From: Trichormus variabilis 0441
GTDB taxonomy: Bacteria; Cyanobacteriota; Cyanobacteriia; Cyanobacteriales; Nostocaceae
NCBI RefSeq assembly: GCF_009856605.1
Contig: NZ_CP047242.1
Location: 5,832,501 to 5,896,500, forward strand
Length of the DNA stretch: 64,000 nt
Direction: 5' to 3'
Both the position numbers and the translations under genes were made by a program. The number at the start of each line of letters is the position of its first letter. Within the stretch, counting starts at the first letter, position 1. Under the pieces are notes generated by a model. That model did not search any database and was not told the DNA's origin. It saw only the letters and a list, made by a program, of their open reading frames with translations. Shown in pieces: positions 39,633-48,386 of the stretch.

Positions 39633-40454
39633 ATGTACTCACAAGCTAGGTATAAAACTTTTATCCAGCGCATAGCAGTAGTGTCCTACCAAAGGCTAAC
39701 GCAGTTCTTTCCTTCTATATTTGGTATTTGTATCTTTTTGATATCCTGGCACTTTTTAAGCTTGCGTCCTGATACATCTTTGCCGTCGCCGCTTGCAGTT
39801 ATTAACAATACTTGGGATTTGATTAAAGACCCGTTTTTTTATAAAGGCGGTAATAATAAAGGTTTTTTCTGGTTAATTCTCGCTAGTCTCAAGCGAGTAG
39901 TTGTTGGTTATTTGCTGGCTACATTAATAGGTATTCCCATCGGGTTTATTATTAGCTTAAATAGCTTTTGTAGAAAAGCCATCGACCCACTCATACAATT
40001 ACTGCGTCCTGTTGCTCCTTTGGCTTGGCTACCGTTAGCCCAAGCGGTATTTCTCAAACCTAATCCCTCAGCTATTTTTGTAATTTGTATCACTGCTATT
40101 TGGCCGATTATTCTCAATACAGCATTAGGTGTCAAGCTTGTTCCCAAAGATTATAGAAATGTTTCTAAGTTATTGGGTTTATCACCATTAGAAAGTTTTT
40201 ACAAAATCTTGTTACCAGCAACTTTACCCCATATATTTACCGGGTTGAGAATTGCTATTGGTCTATCATGGTTAGCAGTTGTCGCCGCCGAAATGTTGCT
40301 GTCTGATGATGGAATTGGCTTTTTCATTGTGGATGCTTACAACAATGCGAATATTCATGAAATGATTTTGGCAATTGTTTACTTGGGTGCTGTTGGTTTA
40401 GTGCTAGACAAAATCATGGCCTATATTTCCGAAAAAGTGACTCCTCAAGAGTAA
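39633..40454 (+). CDS. ABC transporter permease, nitrate/sulfonate/taurine type
   Basis: A 273-residue inner-membrane permease with about six hydrophobic segments and the cytoplasmic EAA loop GLSPLESFYKILLPATLPHI. It belongs to the NrtB/SsuC/TauC family. With the ATPase (40665) and binding protein (41544) it forms a complete importer. The family covers nitrate, bicarbonate, cyanate, sulfonates and taurine; the substrate is not deducible from the permease alone. The ATG start is unforced, with no strong ribosome binding site. Confidence 0.9.
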   Translation: MYSQARYKTFIQRIAVVSYQRLTQFFPSIFGICIFLISWHFLSLRPDTSLPSPLAVINNTWDLIKDPFFYKGGNNKGFFWLILASLKRVVVGYLLATLIGIPIGFIISLNSFCRKAIDPLIQLLRPVAPLAWLPLAQAVFLKPNPSAIFVICITAIWPIILNTALGVKLVPKDYRNVSKLLGLSPLESFYKILLPATLPHIFTGLRIAIGLSWLAVVAAEMLLSDDGIGFFIVDAYNNANIHEMILAIVYLGAVGLVLDKIMAYISEKVTPQE

Positions 40455-40664
40455 GTTATAAGCGTGAGGTAGGAAGCAGGTAGGGAACGATGTAATCTTA
40501 CTCTATTAACTTTAAATCCATCTACTGGTGATGGGTAATAGTTAAGAGTTTATTCCCGATTACCGATTACTTATTAGCAACTACCAAATCGAGAAACTAT
40601 ATCTATATAAATAGCACCTTGGGTTATTAGTCAGAACTTTTTCCAGTCATTAAAAGTAAGTATT

Positions 40665-41456
40665 ATGTCTAATTTCGTAGAAATCAGGGAGATAAAAAAG
40701 GAATTTGTTCAGGATGGTAGTAAGAATATTGTTCTCAAAGATATCAACTTAGAAATTCAGCAGGGAAATTTTGTATCTCTGATTGGGCATTCTGGGTGTG
40801 GTAAATCTACGCTTTTAAATATCGTGGCGGGTTTAGAACAACCAACTCAAGGTCAGGTACGAGTCGATGGTCAATTAGTAAAAAGACCATTCCGCGATCG
40901 CATGGTAGTATTTCAGAATTATTCCCTATTACCCTGGCTCACTGCTTGGGAAAATGTGGCTTTGTTTGTCGATAAAGCCATGCCTCGGAAATCTAAAAAT
41001 GAACGTCGTGAGATTATCGCCTCTCACCTAGAGATGGTTGGTTTAAAAGACGCAGCCCAGAAAAAGCCAGCGCAACTATCGGGAGGGATGAAACAGCGCG
41101 TGGCCTTAGCCCGTGCTTTGGCTGTGCAACCTAAGTTACTTTTACTCGATGAACCATTTGGCGCATTAGATGCCCTCACCCGTGGTTCTTTGCAAGTAGA
41201 GTTAATGCGTATATGTGACATTTACCACATCACAACCATCATGGTGACTCATGATGTAGATGAAGCATTATTACTCTCAGATCAAGTAGTAATGTTGAAA
41301 AATGGCCCAGCCGCAACCATCGGTCAAATATTAGATATCCCCTTTGAACATCCCCGTTCTCTAGAAATTCGAGATAGTCCCCAATATCATCACCTACGCC
41401 AACAACTAATGCAGTTTTTACAAGGTCAAGAACAAGCTAAACGCTTACAAGTCTAG
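40665..41456 (+). CDS. ABC transporter ATP-binding protein, NrtD/CynD-like
   Basis: A 263-residue ATPase with Walker A GHSGCGKSTLL, signature LSGGMKQRVALARAL, Walker B LLLLDEPFGALD and H-loop MVTHDVDEA. It is a single-domain ATPase: there is no fused binding domain as in NrtC/CmpC. This matches CynD (cyanate/nitrite), NrtD or sulfonate-type systems. It lies 210 bp after the permease and 87 bp before the binding protein. Confidence 0.92.
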   Translation: MSNFVEIREIKKEFVQDGSKNIVLKDINLEIQQGNFVSLIGHSGCGKSTLLNIVAGLEQPTQGQVRVDGQLVKRPFRDRMVVFQNYSLLPWLTAWENVALFVDKAMPRKSKNERREIIASHLEMVGLKDAAQKKPAQLSGGMKQRVALARALAVQPKLLLLDEPFGALDALTRGSLQVELMRICDIYHITTIMVTHDVDEALLLSDQVVMLKNGPAATIGQILDIPFEHPRSLEIRDSPQYHHLRQQLMQFLQGQEQAKRLQV

Positions 41457-41543
41457 ACACTTCATTCCTAGCGAACTAACTTTAGCAAAACTCTGCGTAC
41501 CTTTGCGTTGAAACATTGTCCTTTAAATTCTCTCAGAGTTAAT

Positions 41544-42827
41544 ATGCCAAAGTTGAACAGGCGACAATTTATCACAACTGCGGGTGCAGCTGCACTGACT
41601 CATGCCACTATTGCCAAAACTCAGTTACATTCCGGCGTTTATGCTGGCTATAGTGATACTCCAGAAGTAACCACAGCCACACTGGGATTTTTACCTGTTA
41701 CTAGCTGCTGTCCTTTAATTATTGCCAAAGCCAAAGGCTTTTTTGCTAAACATGGAATGCCCGATATTAATGTTGTCAAACAACCTTCCTGGGCAGTCAT
41801 GCGCGACAAACTCATGTTAGGTGCAGCCGATGAGGGGTTAGATGGTGGGCATTTGCTGTTTCCGATGGTGTACCTCATGGCTACCGGGGAAATTAGCTAT
41901 GGGCGAAAAATCCCCATGTATATCTTGGCCAGAATGAATGTGAACGGACAAGGGATATCAGTTGCTAATAGCTACAAAAATTTAAACCTGAGTATAGATA
42001 GTTCTCCCTTAAAATCAGCCTTTGCCCAAAAAACGAAAGCTGGAGAAACTGTGCGTTGTGCAGTACCTTATCGTCGGGTAACGGGTGATTTTTTTATGCG
42101 TTGGTGGTTGGCTTATGGTGGAATAGATCCAGACCGTGATTTATCAGTAATTGTGATTGCACCTCCACAGATGGTTGCGAGTATGCGTAGTGGCAGCATG
42201 GAAGCCTTCTGTGTAGTTGACCCTTGGCATCACCGATTGATTAAACAAGGGCTTGGTTACTCAACTGTGACAACTGGTGAGTTGTGGCCTAATCACCCAG
42301 AGAAAGCCTTTACTGTACGTGCTGAGTGGGTGGATAAATATCCCAAGGCGGCAAAAGCGATGCTGGCGGCATTTTTAGAGGCGCAAATCTGGTGTGATAA
42401 GCCAGAAAATAAAGAGGAACTATTCCAAATAGTGTCACAACGGCAATGGATTGGCGTGAAAAGTGACTTGATCCGCGATCGCCTCTTAGGTAAATTTGAT
42501 TATGGTAATGGGCGGATAGTGGAAAATAGCCCCCATGCCATCAAATACTGGCGGGAAAATGCTTCCTATCCTTTCAAGAGTCATGATTTATGGTTTCTCA
42601 TTGAAGATATGCGCTGGGGTTATCGTTCCCCCGATTTTGATACCAAACCCCTAATTGATGCCGTCAATCGTGAAGATTTGTGGCGAGAAGCTGCTAAGTT
42701 CATAGGTCAAGAGTCAGCGATTCCCGCCAGTACATCACGGGGGGTAGAAAAATTCTTTAATGGCTTAGAATTTAATCCAGAAAATCCCCTAGCTTATCTC
42801 AATGCGCCCAAGATCAGGATAATGTGA
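41544..42827 (+). CDS. ABC substrate-binding protein, NrtA/CmpA-like, Tat-exported
   Basis: A 427-residue periplasmic binding protein. From the ATG at 41544 the N-terminus LNRRQFITTAGAAALTHA is a twin-arginine signal. The body matches the NrtA/CmpA family (LGFLPVTSCCPLIIAKAKGFFAKHGM; FMRWWLAYGGIDPDRDL; VVDPWHHRLIKQG; FTVRAEWVDKYPKAAKAML). NrtA binds nitrate and CmpA bicarbonate; CynA-type relatives bind cyanate. The substrate here is not deducible by eye. A longer start at 41508 exists but leaves the signal out of position. Its TGA stop overlaps the ATG of the pentapeptide gene by one base. Confidence 0.88.
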   Translation: MPKLNRRQFITTAGAAALTHATIAKTQLHSGVYAGYSDTPEVTTATLGFLPVTSCCPLIIAKAKGFFAKHGMPDINVVKQPSWAVMRDKLMLGAADEGLDGGHLLFPMVYLMATGEISYGRKIPMYILARMNVNGQGISVANSYKNLNLSIDSSPLKSAFAQKTKAGETVRCAVPYRRVTGDFFMRWWLAYGGIDPDRDLSVIVIAPPQMVASMRSGSMEAFCVVDPWHHRLIKQGLGYSTVTTGELWPNHPEKAFTVRAEWVDKYPKAAKAMLAAFLEAQIWCDKPENKEELFQIVSQRQWIGVKSDLIRDRLLGKFDYGNGRIVENSPHAIKYWRENASYPFKSHDLWFLIEDMRWGYRSPDFDTKPLIDAVNREDLWREAAKFIGQESAIPASTSRGVEKFFNGLEFNPENPLAYLNAPKIRIM

Positions 42828-43444
42828 TGAAGGAGGGTTCGCCATTGGGTAAAAGTATCATGAAATCGAAATTAAGTAAATTAAGCGATCGTATATTGCA
42901 TTACCTAGCCGACTTAACCAAAACTCTACTCGGTCTAGACCAGAAAAAATTTCAACAACTCAGCCTCAGCATACTTAGCTTATTACTTTGGGGACTATTC
43001 GGCATAATCACAATTGTCGGTTGCACACCCCCAGCTTTTGCACTGGAGTACAACAAAGAAATTTTAGTGGAAGCAGATTTTTCAGGACGAGATTTAACAG
43101 ACTCTAGTTTCACCAAAGCTAACTTGCGTCAGAGTAACTTTAGTAAATCTAATTTAACTGGTGTTAGCTTCTTCGCCGCCAATTTAGAGTCAGCTAATTT
43201 AGAAGGAACAAACCTGACAAACGCCACCTTAGACTCAGCTCGTCTCATCAAAGCCAACTTAACAAATGCAGTATTAGAAGGAGCCTTCGCCGCCAGCACC
43301 AAATTTGATGGAGCCATCATTGACGGTGCAGACTTCACCGATGTACTCTTACGCCCAGATGAGCAGAAAAAATTATGTAAAGTTGCCAAAGGCACCAATC
43401 CCACTACGGGAAGAGAAACCCGCGACACATTATTCTGTCCCTAA
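42827..43444 (+). CDS. Pentapeptide-repeat protein, exported or lipoprotein
   Basis: A protein of about 205 residues. Residues about 42-75 form a hydrophobic export segment (LSILSLLLWGLFGIITIVGC) ending in a lipobox-like IVGC and then PPAFA, so it could be lipidated at Cys or cleaved after AFA. The rest is pentapeptide repeats of the A(D/N)LxX type (ANLRQSNFSKSNL; ANLEGTNLTNATL), forming a right-handed beta-helix as in thylakoid-lumen pentapeptide proteins. The start is uncertain. ATG 42827 overlaps the upstream stop (TGATG), but AGGAGG at 42831-42836 is ideally placed for the TTG at 42845. It is translationally coupled to the ABC importer. Confidence 0.85.
   Translation: MKEGSPLGKSIMKSKLSKLSDRILHYLADLTKTLLGLDQKKFQQLSLSILSLLLWGLFGIITIVGCTPPAFALEYNKEILVEADFSGRDLTDSSFTKANLRQSNFSKSNLTGVSFFAANLESANLEGTNLTNATLDSARLIKANLTNAVLEGAFAASTKFDGAIIDGADFTDVLLRPDEQKKLCKVAKGTNPTTGRETRDTLFCP
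42831..42836 (+). promoter_or_regulatory. Strong Shine-Dalgarno inside the first codons of the pentapeptide gene
   Basis: AGGAGG lies just after the upstream stop, 8 bp before an in-frame TTG (42845) and 23 bp before an in-frame ATG (42860). It favours a start downstream of ATG 42827. Confidence 0.5.
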
Positions 43445-43475
43445 TTTATAAGTTCATAGCAAGCATTTTCGCTCA

Positions 43476-43506
43476 GTTATCCGACTTCTTGAAGAAGTCG
43501 GGTAAC
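43476..43506 (+). terminator. Palindromic hairpin after the pentapeptide gene
   Basis: CCGACTTCTT...GAAGAAGTCGG flanked by GTTA/TAAC forms a nearly loopless stem 32 bp after the stop codon. No T-run follows. It is the same family as 23636, 27391 and 53648, and lies between two converging genes. Confidence 0.6.
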
Positions 43507-43521
43507 TAGTAACCCCACACA

Positions 43522-45690
43522 TTACCAATTACCAATTACCTTTCTCATTTCATCCATATCCAAATAGTCATAAGCAAAAGCTTTTCGTAACAGTGGATGA
43601 GGAATAAACTCATCATATTTCTGCATCTCTGGCGCTTCCGCCGAACTTATCAAATCTTCGCTCATAATTCTTTGTTCACACAAAGAGACAATCTCTGGCT
43701 GAAGATTTTTAAATTTCCCCTTACCTAACTTAATTGTCAAATAATAGGGATTTACCCCACCAATACTACTAATTTCCAAAGACTCTCGACAAAAATTATT
43801 CAGTAACCTTTCCAAAGTGCGGTAAGCCACAGTACCCATCCAAGGAAAGATACAACATCTACCTTTTTCTAACTGCAAAATATACTGCTTATCCAAGCCA
43901 ACTTCTTTTACCAATTCACGAACTTTTCGTAAACGTTGGAGAGCATTTTTTTGCAAATAGCTATATTCCTTATCTTCCAATAAAATAAGGCGCATCTTTT
44001 GCAAAACCTTAGTATGAATCGTCCCACTACCACCGCGCCAATAACTTGTAGCTTTACCTGCCACTTGCTTAACTATCACTACTCTTTTTTTGAAATCAAT
44101 TTCTGTAACTTCCCATGTTACCCCTGCTAAGGCAAACTGTTTACCAACAACTGGCGGTGTAGCGATACTACCAATTTCCTTTGTACCTTGTTTAACAGTA
44201 TATTCTTTGTTATCTGCAAACACAGCATAAAACTGGAACTTACCAACTATTCTTTCACCAGCTAAACCCAGAATTAATTTATTCTGTTCAGTATGTTGAA
44301 TATGACCAATATCAATTAAATAACGCAACAGTAACTTAAAATCTTCCTGAGAAATCGCCGCAAATGGGGGCAAACTCAAAACCTGTTTAGCTAAATCAGC
44401 AGGGGAAATTTCCCCCACTGCAACTAAAATACTCATTGTTTGGTGATATAACAAACTCAAAGGATATTTAATTGGCTTAATCGGTTCAATCCAACGTTCT
44501 TCTAAATAAAGTTGAATAATCGCTATACACTGTAACAGTTGCCAAGGAATTTGCTCTGGTAAAGGTTCTTCTGCTGAAATTTCATCCTCAGCACAAATAA
44601 AGCGCATATCAGCAGCCTCACCCCTTCTACCCGCACGCCCCAAACGTTGTAAAAAACTCGCTACAGAAAGGGGTGATTCTAATTGAATAACTCGTTCTAA
44701 ATGACCTATATCTATACCTAACTCTAAAGTCAGAGTCGCCGCAGTCACCGCCGGGTTATGGGGTTCGCGCATAGCATTTTCTGCCACTTGTCGTAAGCTA
44801 GCAGATATACTCCCATGATGTACATGATATATATCCGGCTGTGCTTGTTGGTTGGCAATTTGTCGCAAAGAAGCAATTATTGATTCAGTTTGTGTACGAT
44901 TGTTTGCGAAAATTAAACATTTGCGAGATTGACTCAGATTAAAAATATATTTTTCGTAGGCTGTGGCTTCTGATTCATCTACATCATTCGCAATATAAAA
45001 GTGTTCTAAGGCTAATTTAATTTGGCGTTTTCCAGCTTCCACCTTTGGCGTAATTACTTGTTTATCAGTTCCCAAACGCAGCCACTCTTCCGCCATTGAA
45101 TAATCACCCAAAGTTGCTGATAAACCAATGCGGCGGGGTTGGGTTTTGGTTAAGTTTGCCAAACGCTGTAATTGACAAATAATCTGACAACCACGTTCCG
45201 AACCCATAAAGGCGTGGATTTCATCAATAACTACAAATCTTAAATCGCCAAATAAACGTAATATTTCTTTATGTTTATTGACTAATAAACTTTCTAGAGA
45301 TTCTGGTGTAATTTGGAGAATCCCTTGGGGATTTTGTAGAAGCTTATTCTTGCGACTTTGCGCCACATCACCGTGCCAATGGTAAACCGGGATATCTGCT
45401 AATCTTAGTAAATCATTGAGGCGTGCAAATTGGTCATTAATTAAAGCTTTGATAGGGCCTATATATAGTGCGCCTATGGTGCTGGCGGGATTGTTGTACA
45501 ACAGAGTTAAAACTGGTAAAAAAGCCGCTTCTGTTTTCCCCGCAGCTGTGGCGGCGGCAATTAATAGATGAGCATCGGTGTCAAATACCACCTCACAAGC
45601 TGCCGTTTGAACAGGTCTTAATTCAGTCCACTGATGATGATAAATATATTCTTGAATAAAAGGTGCAAGTCTGTTGAAGGCGTTAGTCAT
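43522..45690 (-). CDS. DEAD/DEAH-box (Lhr-like) superfamily 2 helicase
   Basis: A 722-residue SF2 helicase (start MTNAFNRLAPFIQEYIYHHQ). Motifs: Q-like RPVQTAA, Walker A AAATAAGKTEAA, DEIH box (VIDEIHAFMG), SAT (GLSATLGDYS), and motif VI QRLGRAGRRG. Residues about 345-722 include a winged-helix-like and C-terminal region resembling the Lhr core. The DEIH/SAT/QRLGRAGRRG combination is Lhr-type. The open frame continues upstream to 45879 through palindromic repeats, which I reject as coding. No partner nuclease is next to it. Confidence 0.88.
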   Translation of the reverse strand: MTNAFNRLAPFIQEYIYHHQWTELRPVQTAACEVVFDTDAHLLIAAATAAGKTEAAFLPVLTLLYNNPASTIGALYIGPIKALINDQFARLNDLLRLADIPVYHWHGDVAQSRKNKLLQNPQGILQITPESLESLLVNKHKEILRLFGDLRFVVIDEIHAFMGSERGCQIICQLQRLANLTKTQPRRIGLSATLGDYSMAEEWLRLGTDKQVITPKVEAGKRQIKLALEHFYIANDVDESEATAYEKYIFNLSQSRKCLIFANNRTQTESIIASLRQIANQQAQPDIYHVHHGSISASLRQVAENAMREPHNPAVTAATLTLELGIDIGHLERVIQLESPLSVASFLQRLGRAGRRGEAADMRFICAEDEISAEEPLPEQIPWQLLQCIAIIQLYLEERWIEPIKPIKYPLSLLYHQTMSILVAVGEISPADLAKQVLSLPPFAAISQEDFKLLLRYLIDIGHIQHTEQNKLILGLAGERIVGKFQFYAVFADNKEYTVKQGTKEIGSIATPPVVGKQFALAGVTWEVTEIDFKKRVVIVKQVAGKATSYWRGGSGTIHTKVLQKMRLILLEDKEYSYLQKNALQRLRKVRELVKEVGLDKQYILQLEKGRCCIFPWMGTVAYRTLERLLNNFCRESLEISSIGGVNPYYLTIKLGKGKFKNLQPEIVSLCEQRIMSEDLISSAEAPEMQKYDEFIPHPLLRKAFAYDYLDMDEMRKVIGNW

Positions 45691-45698
45691 TATTTGGA

Positions 45699-45756
45699 GA
45701 CGCGATTCATCGCGTCTGTACAATTGTTTTTTGTTAGAGACGCGATTTATCGCGTC
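45699..45756. repeat. Two GACGCGAT-N2-ATCGCGTC palindromes
   Basis: GACGCGATTCATCGCGTC (45699-45716) and GACGCGATTTATCGCGTC (45739-45756), each followed by TGT. The perfect form is at 12065-12082, and a half copy at about 62834. They stand directly upstream of the helicase start and may form hairpins in its leader. Confidence 0.8.
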
Positions 45757-45784
45757 TGTTGTCTCCAATCCCAAATATAGACAT

Positions 45785-45807
45785 GAAAAAACCCGGCTTG
45801 ACCGGGC
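45785..45807 (-). terminator. Terminator after the 45842 membrane protein gene
   Basis: In the minus direction GCCCGG-TCAAG-CCGGGT is followed by TTTTTT, just after the small membrane-protein gene. Confidence 0.85.
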
Positions 45808-45841
45808 AGATGTACTGTTTGTCGAATTTGTGGTGAGAAAT

Positions 45842-46216
45842 TTAAATTTTGATGTCACAAGTAAGAGGGCAGGAAGCATAGACTGTGCTTTCCATTTGTT
45901 CTTCTTCTCCGTGCAACCAGCTTAACCATTTGATTTCTGTGGGATGTACACCTTTAAAGGTCAGCACACCAGCAGCTATCAAAACTGCCATCACATTAAA
46001 CATAATTAAGCTACCTGCTACGAATAAAACCGCACTGACAGGCATTACAGATTGCAACACAATTGACAACAGACATCCGACCGTAGCCATCAAAACTACC
46101 AATGGAAAACCCACAACCAACAAGCACACTGCCAGCGTAAAAGTCCATATCAAAAAGCTTTTGATAGCCAACAAGGAGTAGGTCTTTCCGAGATTAGAGC
46201 TCTGAGCCGAAACCAT
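45842..46216 (-). CDS. Small membrane protein, unknown function
   Basis: A 124-residue protein (MVSAQSSNLGKTYSLLAIKSF) with three to four hydrophobic segments (WTFTLAVCLLVVGFPLVVLMATVGCLL in two parts; AVLFVAGSLIMFNVMAVLIAAGVL) and a short cytoplasmic tail (PTEIKWLSWLHGEEEQ). No family is recognised. The start is set by GGAGG at 46224-46228, 7 bp before the ATG. It is monocistronic with its own terminator. Confidence 0.75.
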   Translation of the reverse strand: MVSAQSSNLGKTYSLLAIKSFLIWTFTLAVCLLVVGFPLVVLMATVGCLLSIVLQSVMPVSAVLFVAGSLIMFNVMAVLIAAGVLTFKGVHPTEIKWLSWLHGEEEQMESTVYASCPLTCDIKI

Positions 46217-46920
46217 GACTTTTCCTCCTAAATACACAGTGAGTTTGGTATTCAGTAATATTTCGATTTGATGAAATAAACTGATTACTTTAATGAAGTT
46301 TCAGTATATAAAACCCATCTGAGAAAATGAGCATTTATTTATTAAACTTTACAATTAATTTTTTTCAATGATGAATGTAAAGCCGGATTTACATTTCATG
46401 ATTAATCTAGCTTTCAGTATCTGTCTTGAGGAGTAGAACACAAAAGCCATGCCTGAAAAAGTCCACTACAAACCCTTGACTTAGATTTTGCTTAACATTT
46501 CTTATGCAAAATCGATTTGTCTCTCATAATTCTCTTGTGGCGCTAGACAAATTATCTACAGATGATTTTGCTGTGAATTGCTAGTAAGTTATGGCTAACT
46601 CAGTCGTAGCTTTCTCATTTACCCTGATTAAACTATTTATATAATTTTATCTGTACTAAAAAATACTAATACTTGTAAGCGTATTCGCTGATGTTGTTAT
46701 TGAAACGCTTAGGTTAAACCAGTTTATATAGATGTAGCGTAGAATTTCTGTTTTTATTTGATGGTTATAAAAAATACAAAGTAGAAAGGGCTTTGTAATG
46801 AAGTGTTACTTAAAGGTTTTTAGCAATAAGGTATCTGTAATGCCGCTTGCCAACGCTATGAGAACCTTGACGAGAGTTTTTTGCTGTTTCTAGTTGATAA
46901 CTACAAAATCATAAAGATAT
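46217..46920. other. Long intergenic region before the PilT-like gene
   Basis: About 700 AT-rich bases. One GTA-N8-TAC sequence (46653-46666), the NtcA consensus, lies 255 bp before the 46921 start but has no clear downstream -10. No gene is seen. The region presumably holds divergent promoters for the membrane-protein gene and the PilT-like gene. Confidence 0.5.
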
Positions 46921-48216
46921 ATGACGGAATCCCAGTCCCCATCAACTTCCCATCCCGTTGCTTCACGTAATATACAGCCTGTACCACCGCCACCATTACC
47001 ACCGCCACCATCGTTAATTACCCAAAGGCAGCATACACAAACCTTGGATATGTCATCAGTTAATAGGAGTGCAAACCAACCTTCACCACCTCCACCACCT
47101 AGTGCGGCTCATCGTCCTGGGACACCGCCATCGGTTTCAAACCCATCTAATGATTCGCCTTTAACTTTGGCACAGATTATTAGAGAAGCTTTTGATAATG
47201 GCTATTCTGATATTCACTTGGGTGTCGGTGAAGTTCCCCGCTACCGCAACCGAGGTGAAATTAACCCAACTGACTATCCCGAAACCGATAAAGCAACTTT
47301 TATGAGTTGGTTACGGGAAATCATGACTGAGCCAGAAATTCAACGCTTCCAAGAGCATTTGGAATTTGATGGTGCAACTCAGTACGAATTTGCCCGTGTA
47401 CGGATTAATGTCTTTGATTCTCTCAAAGGCTATTCGATGGTTTTGCGGTTGATTCCATTGAAGATACTCTCTATTGACCAGTTGAGATTACCACCAGTAT
47501 TTCGGGATGTTTGTCACACTCACAAAGGTTTAATTTTGGTGACAGGCCCTACTGGTTCTGGTAAATCTACAACAATGGCGGCAATGATTGATTACATCAA
47601 TCGAGAAATGCCTAAGCACATCATTACTATTGAAGACCCTGTAGAATTCGTTCACCAAAGCCGTAAGTCTTTGATTAAGCAACGGGAAGTGGGAATGCAC
47701 ACCCGTAAATTTGATAATGCTTTAAAAGCGGCTTTGCGGGAAGACCCAGACTTGATTCTGGTGGGGGAAATGCGGGATAAAGAAACCGTCAATACAGCAC
47801 TGAAAGCGGCTCAAACTGGTCACTTGGTAATGGGAACCCTACACACCAATAGTGCAGTGAAAACTATTGAACGGATTCTTAATTTATATTCAGGTGAAGA
47901 ACAGGATGCTATGCGAATAGCCATAGCAGAGTCTTTGGTAGCGGTGATTGCTCAAGGGTTGTGTCGCACAACTGATGGTAAGCGGGCAGCTTTCCACGAT
48001 ATTTTGATTAATACTGAAGCAATCAAGGAATGGATTAAGGATGGTAAATATGATGAAATTAGCGAACTGATGAAGCAAGCTAGTTTTGACGGGATGGTGA
48101 CGATGAATCAATCTTTGCTCAATCTCTATCAAGAAGGCCGCATCACTGAAGAAACTGCGCTGGAAATGTCACCAACTCCTAACGAAATGGCTCAGTTCCT
48201 TCGAGGACGAGTTTAG
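46921..48216 (+). CDS. pilT: PilT-like type IV pilus retraction ATPase
   Basis: A hexameric ATPase of the PilT/GspE secretion family, 431 residues. The N-terminus (about 1-85) is a disordered proline-rich region (VPPPPLPPPP; PSPPPPPSAAHRP). An N-domain (about 90-190) is followed by the RecA core with Walker A GPTGSGKSTTM, an Asp-box (TIEDPVEFVHQ), Walker B LILVGEMRDKETV and the His-box MGTLHTNSAVKT. The AIRAHLIRE retraction motif of canonical PilT is not obvious, so assignment to PilT rather than a PilT2/PilB-like paralogue is by overall match. No other pil genes are nearby. The ATG at 46921 is the only good start. Confidence 0.88.
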   Translation: MTESQSPSTSHPVASRNIQPVPPPPLPPPPSLITQRQHTQTLDMSSVNRSANQPSPPPPPSAAHRPGTPPSVSNPSNDSPLTLAQIIREAFDNGYSDIHLGVGEVPRYRNRGEINPTDYPETDKATFMSWLREIMTEPEIQRFQEHLEFDGATQYEFARVRINVFDSLKGYSMVLRLIPLKILSIDQLRLPPVFRDVCHTHKGLILVTGPTGSGKSTTMAAMIDYINREMPKHIITIEDPVEFVHQSRKSLIKQREVGMHTRKFDNALKAALREDPDLILVGEMRDKETVNTALKAAQTGHLVMGTLHTNSAVKTIERILNLYSGEEQDAMRIAIAESLVAVIAQGLCRTTDGKRAAFHDILINTEAIKEWIKDGKYDEISELMKQASFDGMVTMNQSLLNLYQEGRITEETALEMSPTPNEMAQFLRGRV

Positions 48217-48234
48217 ATACGGTAAAAGGTAGAG

Positions 48235-48360
48235 GGTTAAGACTTACGCAACTGGTACACTCAAACACAAGTGGCTATTAGTCATTGGTCTATTGACTTT
48301 GGACTATTGACTATTGATACCCTTAATGAAAAATCCATAACACTTGTGTAAGTCCTAACC
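48235..48360. repeat. MITE-like element with 17-bp terminal inverted repeats
   Basis: GGTTAAGACTTACGCAA (48235-48251) matches the reverse complement of the right end (about 48344-48360; two mismatches). Inside is an ATTGACT-type STRR. GACTTACGCA also occurs at about 50306 and inverted at 12685. There is no coding capacity; it is a non-autonomous element between the pilT-like and KaiB-domain genes. Confidence 0.7.
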
Positions 48361-48386
48361 TAATTACCGTTCAGTTTTGGGAGCTT

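Noticed and set aside
45691..45879. In-frame N-terminal extension of the Lhr-like helicase
   Set aside because: It runs through two palindromic repeats and a terminator; the helicase core begins just after 45690.
46653..46666. GTA-N8-TAC (NtcA consensus) before the PilT-like gene
   Set aside because: Six fixed bases are expected many times by chance in 64 kb, and no TA-N3-T -10 sequence sits at the standard distance.
19101..48320. Heptamer repeats resembling a CRISPR array
   Set aside because: The units are 7 bp and contiguous, without spacers, and match known STRR repeats of cyanobacteria.
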